Assembly (NCBI GenBank): GCA_021029095.1
Contig: JAJOHG010000332.1
Span: 1-28,388, forward strand
From: Phellopilus nigrolimitatus
Lineage: Eukaryota > Basidiomycota > Agaricomycetes > Hymenochaetales > Hymenochaetaceae
Length of the DNA stretch: 28,388 nt
Direction of reading: 5' to 3'
Part shown: positions 17,524 through 26,670 of the stretch, in pieces
Layout: the number at the start of each line of letters is the position of its first letter
Position numbering within the stretch: position 1 is the first letter of the stretch
Notes under the pieces: generated by a model
The model's input: the letters and a program-made list of their open reading frames with translations, nothing else
The model's database searches: none
Told to the model about the DNA's origin: nothing
Program-made: the position numbers and the translations under genes

Positions 17524-18888
17524 TCATACACCATTGAGGGAGGGGCCAGAGATATGCGAGGGGAATGAGCCAGCTCCTCCCCCCATTATTGAAAACGGCC
17601 CGGGACCAATCCCGAAGGTCTGCGGATCATACTGGTTGAAAAGCGAATAGCCATCATTTACAGCGGTCGGAAAGTTCGATGGTGCCGGCGCATAATTTGG
17701 CGCGAATGGACTGCTCTGATCCCAAGGGACGGGCCCGAAGTCTGGAAGTACCTGAGGGAAATTTGACCAATGCTCGCCGACACCCTTCGAAACGAAGACT
17801 AAAATCAGAAAGTATGTTCGAGGTGCGCGGTGAGGACAGCATACCTGAGAAAGGTAGGGCCAATGGTGAGGGGTGAGAACATCAGGACCGTAGTTGTTAA
17901 ACGCAGGGGTTGTGGGTCTAGCGAGCGGAGAAACTGCACGTTGCGATAAAGCCGGCAAAGTCTGAAGACAACGTGATTAATCGAACATAAATACTTAAAA
18001 AATGGAATGAAGATACGTACGAGCTCGGACGCCGGATGCGGTGTGTTAGCGGGTGACAGTTCGATGAAGTCGCGTAATTTGGAGCGCGCCTTCTTAGAGT
18101 GGAGGGTAGGCGATGAAAGAATGGACGCATCGAGATACGATCCGTCGCCTTCCTTGAATTTGATCCAGTTATTCGAGGCACGCGAGCGGCCAGAAGCCCT
18201 TGATTTGCGAGGTAGGGACTCCGGTGTTTGCGGAAATATGGGAAGAGCAGGCTTCTTGGACATTGGCTCTTCGTCTTGGACGCGATGCGAGCGGCCTGTC
18301 TTCTCTTTGCGGCGAGGCTGATAACGGTACCCGGGGTGGTCCGCCGCGTGCTTCTCTTTCACTGACGTGGCTTTGTCCTTCCAGACTTGCTTCTCCGCAA
18401 CGGTGAGCGCCTTCCATAGCTCTCCCGCCTGCTTACTCAGCTCGCGATTGTTCTTGCCCTTATGTCCCTTGCGGTACTCACACGCGAAAAGGATGAACGG
18501 GTTCGCGGGCCGCCGCACGTGCACCTCTTCGCGTTTACTTGACGAAGAAGGTTCAGAGGAGTCTGGTAGCGAAGTGCGCCTGCGGACGGGCGATGGTTCG
18601 GCAGATGTGCATGGCGTAGCCGTCTGTGAGTGACTGAGGGAAGGGGGAGTGTGCGGGGGGGATAGCATGGGGTCGAGCTTGGTTGCGGCCTTGACCGGGG
18701 TCACGGCAGGCGGAATGGGAGCAAGGAAGTCGTCGTCCGGCGATGCAGGCTTGTGGTATGGCGCGTGCCGCAACTGCCTTTGTTGGTCTGCGCAATAACG
18801 TCAGTAGATATGAATTTGGAGTAAGGCTTAATAAAAACGTACTGTGAATGCCGGAAATCCGAACGGAGCTCTGGTCGTCGCGGGGCAT
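17524..18888 (-). CDS. HMG-box transcription factor (MATA/SOX type)
   Basis: Four exons: 18888-18843, 18787-18021, 17961-17845 and 17784-17524; introns of 55, 59 and 60 nt; 396 residues. A single HMG box lies at about 106-176: VRRPANPFILFACEYRKGHK, NNRELSKQAGELWKALTVAE, KQVWKDKATSVKEKH and HPGYRYQPRRK. The RPxNxFILF start and the HPxYRYxPRRK end are those of sequence-specific HMG boxes found in fungal mating-type and sexual-development regulators. A Pro/Ser-rich region precedes the box. After it come basic, nuclear-targeting-like stretches and a Pro/Gly/Asn/Phe-rich tail, likely an activation region. The first intron was placed because it joins MPRDDQSSVRISGIH to the rest in phase. The last intron uses a CGAAG acceptor in preference to an upstream TTTTAG, because only that keeps the long tail open; this junction is less certain. 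Confidence 0.85.
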
Positions 18889-18963
18889 GGCGAAAACGAA
18901 ACGAAGGGAGGAATGCGGAGAAAGAAGAGAAGTTCGTCCCGGGGCGAAGAGCTCGTTCCGTTG

Positions 18964-18971
18964 CTTATATA
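18964..18971 (-). promoter_or_regulatory. TATA box of the HMG-box gene
   Basis: TATATAAG on the minus strand, 75 bp upstream of the HMG-box gene ATG at 18888, the right distance for a core promoter with a short leader. Confidence 0.5.
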
Positions 18972-20320
18972 CGACGAGCGCGTCGGCGGATCCAAGCTTT
19001 CAAAGGAGCACGTTCTGGAGCGAAATTAATTTCGCGATTCTTTACGCAGAAGACGTATATCCTTTACGTTTCTATGCAAACCCGAAAAAGGTATCCGCTC
19101 AAAGGCTGCGCACAAAGGCGAATGGCGGCGCATTCGACATCCTCACTGTCATGAGGTATTCAATTGGGGGTCCGATCTCCTGCGCACGCATTGACGAGCC
19201 GGAGGCGTCAGGATCTGCGCAATAGAGTCGCCCCAAATTCACGGCCAAAGTACTCGATCATTAAAAAAACGTGTTCAGGAAGCTGTAAACAATAGGACAT
19301 GAATGGCACGAAAGAGTGGAAAGTCTGCTCGACGCGCAGGGATTCGCGGGACCATACACGACAAACTGGAGACGCAGGATAGCAGTTAAATACCCAGTAT
19401 TTCGATAACTTTTAGATATCGTCTAGACAGTACAGACAAGCCGCAGATAGACGCTGCAGGCGCTGATTCCCAAGGATAACAGAAGTTCATGGTAGTCTCG
19501 AGGTTATGGCGAGGATTGCCCGACACGAGGCAGGACCAGGGAGGCTCATCCAGAGAGATGAAAAAAGCCTATCTCCTTCGTATCCCCGGGAAGAAATGTT
19601 TGCCAGAATCGAGCGACATAGCTTGAAAGTTTATGAGACCAGGTCCCAGCGGAAAGCCTCAATCTTCATCGAAGGAAAGTCAGTCACATCCAACGACGAC
19701 TTCCTCAAGCGGATTAATTTGGGCGTAAACAGTGCCAAATAACACGGCTCGCGCAATGAAATTGTTGCCCTTGATACGAATGATTGGACGCCCAAATTAT
19801 CGTGCAGCCACCATACAGAGCCGCAAAGGTAGGATTTTCTCCTAAATCTTTATTCTGAGAGCGAAAACGAGAAGGTCTTTCACAACGTACATGATCAAGG
19901 CTAACCTCTCCACGATCGAAGTGTGATGATGAAAAGCATCGATGTGAGTAAAACATCGTATGTTTAAGCACTGGGCCACTCACTTTTTGAATATCGTAGG
20001 CCCTATTTTGACTTCAAACCGTCTGGATGATGGTCGAAGAACAGATAGAAAGTCGGTCCATTTGGGGATTTCATTTTTGGATTTCTGTGGGCGTATGTTG
20101 CACTGTTTGTGTCAGTGGACCCTTTTTCTTCATCCGGCATCTGCCGGCGTGTCGGTTCCTACAGGTTACCACGTGTCAGTGGCTCGGACGCGCCGATCCT
20201 CGGCATTGACGGATTGACTCAATTGCTGGTGGGCCGTGGGCGCACCTTGGTCTCGAGTCACATCACTACCGACGCGAAGCGGGCCCGCCATCTTAGCGCT
20301 CCCGACGCCCGACGTTGCCA
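18972..20320. other. Gene-poor interval before PARP
   Basis: About 1.35 kb with no recognised gene. Open frames do not exceed 90 codons without a plausible splice partner and show no known motifs. The interval contains a perfect 12-bp inverted repeat (listed separately) and a CACGTG box near 20170. Regulatory sequence for the flanking divergent HMG-box and PARP genes is the likely content. Confidence 0.5.
19715..19799. repeat. Perfect 12-bp inverted repeat
   Basis: TAATTTGGGCGT at 19715-19726 and its exact reverse complement at 19788-19799, with a 61-bp spacer. The outer bases do not form a clear target duplication. It may be the ends of a very small MITE or a chance palindrome. Confidence 0.5.
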
Positions 20321-20327
20321 TATAAAG
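20321..20327 (+). promoter_or_regulatory. TATA box of the PARP gene
   Basis: TATAAAG, 43 bp before the PARP start codon at 20364, followed by a CA-rich leader (ACACACGACACGCAACTC). Position and sequence fit a core promoter with a very short 5' UTR. Confidence 0.6.
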
Positions 20328-20363
20328 ACACACGACACGCAACTCAACTTCTTCCTCATTAAC

Positions 20364-23300
20364 ATGCCTCCCAGACGTACTTCTCGTAAGACTGTAGATG
20401 TCGCTGCAGACCCAGTCACTGTGCCTGACACGGCAACGACCAAGGTTGCTCCAAGGCGTTCTTCTCGTAAAACTACATCAACTGCTCCTGACGCCAGTGC
20501 GACCGACGCCGCTCCAGCAACAAGCGCGACAGTAGGCGCATCTAATGCACCTGATTCAAAAGCTAAGGCACCAAAGTCCAAATCGAAGCGCGCTCGTTCA
20601 AACAGTGACGATGAAGCCGACAAACCAACGTCGAAGAAGGCCAAGAAAGTGGCAGACGACAATTCTCAGGTCACGGATACATCGAAAATGGTGAATTGGC
20701 ACCTATAATCCGGTATTGCTTCAATGATGCTTACACCCGACTTCGACAGGTTACCGTGCTGAAGCGCGGTGCTGCACCTGTCGACCCGATTTCTCCCTAT
20801 GTCGGTAAGTGGTGTTGGGGCCTCGATAGTTACTGGCTCCTACACATTGTCTGACGTGTTCGGCTCAGATACCCATCAAGTATACGTGTCTCCTGGTGGA
20901 GAAGTTTGGGACGCCATGCTCAACCAGACCAATATCGGAAAGAACGCGAACAAGTACGTCTTCAACTGAAAACCACCGAGAACCGTACTTACCCTAATGG
21001 TTCAACTATAGGTTTTATGTTTTACAGCTTCTCCATCCTGTCAACAATACGAACGCATGCACGCTCTTTGTCCGTTGGGGGAGGACGGGAGAAAATGGGA
21101 CGCATCAATCAAAGGTGTGATTTACTGCCATTGTTTCCTTGGCAGCTTGGAAGCTAACTTCAATCCAGGGACCTTGGGCCCCGGCCCAAGCCATTAACGA
21201 GTTCAAAAAACAGTTTAAGTCCAAGACGGCCACAGCCTGGGAAGACAAGAAAGGAATGGCCGCCAAACCAGGTTCGTTCTTTGTAGCCCGACTCCATTTT
21301 CTACCTATTAAAGCGACGTTTATCTAAGGAAAATACACTTGGCTCGGTAAATCATGCTTTCGAATCTATTTAAAAGTATGCACTCCTGAACAATGAGCAG
21401 AGCGCGACTTTGAGTCTGTAGAAAAGGAAGACAAAGACGAGGGCCCGTCTAAAGGAAAGGGAAAGGGCAATGTAAAGCCAGTGTCCGAGAAGATCCCTGA
21501 GTCGACCCTGGCCGCTGAAGTTCAGGTCAGCTATCCTCAATGCTTGCGAGTGTCCTCCATTGAAAATGTATGAGCTATTTTCAGAACCTCTGCAGGATCA
21601 TCTTCAATACTGGGTACGTGCGGATCCTATTGTACACAATCATCTCACCTAACTTTTGCGCAGATTCATGGAGGCAGTTATGTCATCCTTAAACTACGAT
21701 GCCAATAAACTTCCTTTAGGTTTGTTATACTATAAATTACATGATTGATGAACTCATACTTTTTTCAGGAAAATTATCGAAAGCTACTGTCCTGAAAGGG
21801 TTTGCTGCTCTCAAGGTTGGTGACTGGTATAGGTTTTGGGTCGTTGACTTACCAACATCTTTAGTCTCTTTCTGAAGTCATCGAGGATCCTGTAAAGGCT
21901 GCTCAGTACGGCGGGATGTTGAACGCATGTTCGGAGTTTAGTGGCCAGTACTATTCGTCAGTCCCAATGTCAAGTTCTCAGTCATATATTTTTATATTGA
22001 CGAATGTGCATTGACGTAGTATTATCCCCCATGTTTTTGGACGGAACAAACCCATAGTTATATGCAGCATGCCGCAGCTCAAGAAAGTACGGATTCTAAT
22101 CCTAGTTGTGTTGCACACGATTTTAAGCTCTCTTTTAGGAACTGGAGCTCGTCGACACGTTGGGCGACATGGTCTGTTTTTCCTTGTCATACAACAGTCG
22201 ACTTCAATTTTGATTCTCTTGCATCTCAACACAGGAGATCGCACAGAAACTCATCAGTGAAAAAGTCGACAGTGACGAAAGTGGGCAGCCGCTCAACCCG
22301 CTCGATGCGCACTTCCGGTCCTTGTCACTGGAGTCCATGGTCCCTGTCGCAACGAACAGCAGAGAGTTCACATCGCTCGCGACTTACGCAAAGGACACGC
22401 ACGGCGCGTCGCACACCCACTATACGGTCACTCTGGAGACAGCATTTAGGGTCAGGAGGAAGTTTGAAGATGAGAACTGGTCAAAAGCTGGTTTCGACAA
22501 CATAGGAGACGGCCAACGTCTTCTTTTGTGGCACGGCTCACGCTCTACGAATTTTGCTGGTAAGTCACGGAAGCTGCTTTTTTCTGTCGCGGCCGTCCTC
22601 ACTTTGTGCGCAAACCCAGGTATCTTGAGCCAGGGCTTGCGCATTGCCCCTCCCGAAGGTATGTTGGTTTATCATAACTGCAATTTCATCTCTAACTCTG
22701 GATACCGTCACGCTTTAGCTCCGGTCAATGGTGTGTTTTACCTGTTTCTCACAGAAGGAGATGTTCATCTTAAGGGACATTCAAGGTTATATGTTCGGAA
22801 AGGGTGTCTATTTCGCCGACGTAAGTCATTCCATATCTGTATTCCGCACCTTACATAGCTCATGTATTTGGTTTCGCAGATGATGTCAAAGGTAAATCCG
22901 GACATTGTTTTCAAAAATTTGTATTCTCAATGACTATTGACTCCTGAAGTCGTACAACTATTGCTACCCGAGGTGAGGATCCCTTCGCTACGAACGCAGT
23001 GCTTATTTTAATCACCCCCTTAGTTCGAGTGGGAACATGGGTATCCTTCTCTTATGCGATGTTGTCGCTAAGCCCTGTCTCGAGCTGAATAACGCTAGCT
23101 GCACCGCTGACCAAGAGTGCAAGACTGCCGGAAAATTGTTCGTACCATCACCTGCATCTTACAGGCTCCTTACTGACGCTGCGACCATGCACAGAGCAAC
23201 GAAAGGCATAGGCCGCACGCAGCCCGTGGACTGGCAGGACGCCGGCTCAGCGCTGGACAACGATGAGCTCAAAGGATGCCTTATGCCGAAGGGTGCGGCG

Positions 23301-23458
23301 AAGGACGTCAACCCGCCTGGTGCATATCTGATGTACAATGAGGTGTGTGGAATCATTTTGACACTCGCGCATTAGATGCTCACGTGCTCTGGCAGTACAT
23401 CGTGTACAACACAGCGCAGATTCGCGTCAAGTACTTGTTAATGGTTAGGATGAAATAG
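20364..23458 (+). CDS. Poly(ADP-ribose) polymerase, PARP2-like
   Basis: Twenty-two coding exons give 636 residues. They start at 20364, 20750, 20869, 21012, 21169, 21329, 21401, 21585, 21664, 21769, 21865, 22020, 22139, 22235, 22620, 22719, 22786, 22880, 22950, 23024, 23195 and 23396. They end at 20690, 20804, 20953, 21114, 21271, 21346, 21525, 21613, 21719, 21815, 21956, 22086, 22171, 22559, 22658, 22730, 22820, 22891, 22972, 23137, 23342 and 23458. Phases agree throughout. Residues 1-110 are a basic nuclear-type tail with the repeat PRRTSRKT/PRRSSRKT. A WGR domain follows (about 112-240; FVRWGRTGENG at 175-185), then the helical regulatory domain (about 265-400) and the ADP-ribosyl transferase domain. 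The catalytic triad is intact: H480 in LLLWHGSRS, Y514 in GKGVYFAD and E616 in MYNEYIVYN, as needed for polymer formation from NAD. There are no zinc fingers or BRCT domain, unlike PARP1. A role in DNA-break signalling is expected. The intron at 23138 (GTTCGT donor) is the least certain. Confidence 0.93.
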
Positions 23459-23687
23459 GCAATTCCGTATGTGAGAGCGTCCGCCGATTCCCACAGGCTA
23501 AGTCGACACATCCAACATTCTATATCTAGCGTGAAGGCAAAGCATTTGAACCGGAGCTCGGACACAGTTAACGTAGTTGGGCATTGGATAAGCTAGTTGT
23601 ACACTACACGACATTGCTAGGTATGATAAATTACATCGGATGCTAGTGGATGAAGTACGCGAAATGAGAGAAAACGATGACCAATGG

Positions 23688-25574
23688 TCAGTCTGTCCGT
23701 AAACGCTTTCCGCGTCGGTCACGCTCGTCTTCCAGCGAACGTTCCCTGGAATGTCGTCGGAACCCATCAGGATAGTCACCTCCTCTGCGGCGTGGTGGCG
23801 AACGAGAACGAGAATCACGCGAGTATTTCCTATCGTCTTGGTCTCGGCTTCTGTGATTGCGGTCACTGGGACGCTTGCCGGATTCGCCATTTACTCTGTT
23901 TTTATTTATTCTTCGATCTCCGGCGTCAGAATCCTGGCGTTCTGAATATGGGTCTTTTCCGTTGTGGCCTCTTCGCCTCGGAGGACTGCGGTCGGTGCGA
24001 TCTCTGTCTTTCCACGAGCCATGAGCGCGTTCTTGACCGTTCTCACGACCCCAGGACCGCGTCGGATGGGACCCGTTAGCATTGTTAGCACCTGTGCCTG
24101 GAGGACCAGTGTTGTTTGGACAGTCTGGTATACATTCAGATGACTTTCTTTCATTGTCTGCTCAAAAGAGAAGCACGCCTCACCTTTCTTCAAATGCGGT
24201 CCACCACAGTTGAAGCACCCTCCGCCAGGGTCTCCAAACTTCCCCGCACCTGGCTTTCCTGGTTTCAAACCCGCACCACCAAACCCTCCGTTGCCAGCGG
24301 TTGTGTCTTGATCGACCAAGTGCGTGTACTTCGTGCGGCTGCGCTTGCCAAAGTCGCGCACTTGCATCACTTTCGGAAGTAGCGACACATCCACGACGCT
24401 ATCCGTGGCAGCGGTGTAATCATGCTTCTTTAGAATTTCTGCATCTTGGTGGAATGCACCCTTGTGCCAGTACTTTTGGAGGAACTGCTGCGTGCCCTTA
24501 GGTTTAGCATCGCGCAGACCCTGTGCATGCGCGAGGTCCTCTTCGAGGCGCTGGGCTTCGGGCAGGGCCCGCCGCCGCTCGATCTCTTCACGCTCTTCAT
24601 CACGCGCGGCCTGGGCTTCTTTGTCGCGTTTAATGCGACTGAGCTCACGCAGGCGCCAGGCCTCAAAGTCACCGTCGGGGTCTAGCCCGTCCGTGTCGTC
24701 AATGTCCGGGGTTTCCTTTTCTTTTTCCTCTGTGTAATTAACGTGTTAACATTCCGAAAAGCAGACAACCAGAATAAATCGTACTTTCTGCGAGCTCGCG
24801 CCTTATGCTTTCAGCAACCATGTCATGACTCTGCTTACGCCGTTCCTCCTCTTCTAACCTTCTTCGTTCAAGAGCTTCCTCGGTATCCTGTGTCTCTTTT
24901 TCGCGTTCTTGAACAGTGACTCGGCCACGTCTACAAAACGATTTAGCACTTCAGAATTGCGACGTCTATTGTGGCTCTGGCTCACTTCGGTATAAAAACA
25001 GGTCTGAACATAGGTTTCGGTGGTTCTTCTTCTGAGTCTGATTCATATTCACTAGACTGCAGCAGATTGGACTGAGCGGTCAATCAATGTTTCAATTAAT
25101 CCATACCTCGTCCGTTTCAGCACCAGTTCGAGGAGCAGATGGCTTTTCTTCTTCCTCTTCTTCCTCTTCCTCCTCTTCTTCTTCCTCTTCTGAGCGAACC
25201 AATATTCAAACAAATCCGGGTAACAGTAGACAGATGGGCGCACCTTCCACCGCAGTCCTCCCAGACTCTTCCCTTCCTGCTACAATAACCTTCCCCCCTC
25301 TAATATCTACGTCCCTCAGCGCAATATTCATCTTGCCTCCAGGAGCCTTCGAAGCCATGCGGATGGGCCGCCCTTCCTCGTCTTCCTCCTCCTCGCCTTC
25401 GACGGCCCCTAGTGGCACATCTCCCTCCTCCGCTTCTTGCTCACCGCCTTCGACTAGCTCGTCTTCCTCCTCAGAGTCGGAGAGCTCTGCAACGCCCTTC
25501 GGCGCCTTGCCGCGCCAGTATCGCGCTGCAGGCCTAGCCATACGCGGCGCCTGTTTTCGTGGTGCCGTTGACAT
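23688..25574 (-). CDS. MFAP1: Spliceosomal protein MFAP1 with zinc knuckle and RS tail
   Basis: Six exons: 25574-25244, 25189-25107, 25056-24986, 24930-24785, 24729-24184 and 24124-23688; introns of 54, 50, 55, 55 and 59 nt; 537 residues. The N-terminus is acidic, with a Glu run (about 111-125) coded by a GAA/GAG tract right after an acceptor. MFAP1 landmarks are EPPKPMFRPVFIPK, RVTVQEREKE, the charged helix around ARDEEREEIERRRAL, QQFLQKYWHKGAFHQDAE, LLPKVMQVRDFGKRSRTKYT and HLVDQDTT. MFAP1 is a component of the pre-catalytic B spliceosome. After the family's usual end comes a Gly-rich stretch, a CCHC-like knuckle with ligands C382, C385, H389 and C394 (CFNCGGPHLKKDC; three residues, not the usual four, before His), split by the last intron, and an Arg/Ser/Asp-rich tail with SRDSRSRSPPRRRG. 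The tail could bind RNA or SR proteins (inference). It converges on PARP, with 229 bp between the stops. Confidence 0.9.
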
Positions 25575-25771
25575 GGCTACTAGTGGTATAAATTGAACGC
25601 TGCGATGAGTTGAGAGTGCACAACTAGAAAAGTTGTAACAACCAAGCCTGGCACGCTTCAATGCATGGTGTTACTGTCACAAACGTGTCACAGCGTGAAT
25701 AGCGACGCGTCATTTGAGCTTGCTGCTTGCGTTCTACCGCTCACGTCCTCAAACTTCATTCTTCCACGCTC
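25575..25771. promoter_or_regulatory. Bidirectional promoter, MFAP1 and UMP1
   Basis: 197 bp between two divergent start codons. It has no clear TATA box on the UMP1 side; TATAAATT at 25587-25594 reads on the plus strand and AATTTATA on the minus, just above the MFAP1 ATG. Both genes are housekeeping, which fits a compact shared promoter. Confidence 0.55.
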
Positions 25772-26446
25772 ATGGTGGGTACGGTGCTGCAAACTGGAGG
25801 ATTGAATTAAATTGTTCTTTTTCCAGTCGTCTCTTCGTCTTGTACCCAGCTCTTCCGACAAGACTGCGTCGGTCCAGGATACCTCGAATAGCCTCGGCCT
25901 CCATGACGCCCTTCAATACGGACCCCGTAGCCTGGCGACTGAGGCGCGCGCACAGAGTCAGCTCAAACAGAGATTGGACAATGTACGTCCTGCGCTTCTT
26001 GCTTTGCGTCAATAAGCGTGTTGATAAATGGTCATGTACATGTCAGTGGGAGGAGACGCAAGATGACTTGAAGCTCAACATTCAGCGCGACCTCTATGGT
26101 TTACATGCACCCGTACGGCTCATGATGGAGCGCAAGATTGTCTCTACGGTAGGCGTTCTGTCTAGCACCATCACAGCCTTCTCTGCGCATGCTTGATAGG
26201 TATAATTTGTTTATGTCTTGCGATTGTAGAACATGCATATGCCTGCGCTCCCGCGCTCGAACATCCACCTTGATATTCTCATGGGAAGAGACGAGTCTCT
26301 GGACATTGCCGACATCTTCGGTGGTATGTGTCAATGTTTTTTTGGTATGCGCGTGCCTTCACTTAATCTGTGCGGTTTCTTTAGAAACGGAGGTTGCGCC
26401 ACCGATGGACATCCACGGTCAAATGGAGCGCAAACTGCGCATGTAA
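25772..26446 (+). CDS. UMP1: Proteasome maturation factor Ump1 (POMP)
   Basis: Five exons: 25772-25774, 25827-25982, 26047-26148, 26230-26323 and 26385-26446; introns of 52, 64, 81 and 61 nt; 138 residues, normal for Ump1. Family landmarks are GLHDALQYGPRSLATEA, LKLNIQRDLYGLHAPVRLMM, ERKIVSTNMHMPALPRSN and IHLDILMGRDESLDIADIF. Ump1 is the chaperone that holds 20S half-proteasomes until they dimerise and is then degraded as the first substrate. The first coding exon appears to be the ATG alone, followed at once by a GTGGGT donor; the acceptor TTTTTCCAG then opens SSLRLVPSSS in phase. No other ATG fits in phase, but the start should be checked. The gene diverges from MFAP1 and converges with POL12 (224 bp between stops). 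Confidence 0.9.
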
Positions 26447-26670
26447 TGCTATCTTCTTATCGTCCTTTGTATTCTTTGCTACGACACTTCCAGATATCAA
26501 TCCAACATGCATTATCGAGACTGTCTTCCGGAGACGAGCCTTTTGAGGGCGAGTCATCTTTACTTAGCCTAAATGTGCTAGAGCAATAAGGATGGTCGCT
26601 AAGAGGAAACTTGTGAACTGACATTACACGTACAATACAAGAAATAAATAGTAGCTCATATAACGCTAGT

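Noticed and set aside
23498..23890. 130-codon minus-strand frame beginning with ATG
   Set aside because: It is a shadow of the MFAP1 last exon. The correct frame gives the RS-rich tail and joins the zinc knuckle in phase.
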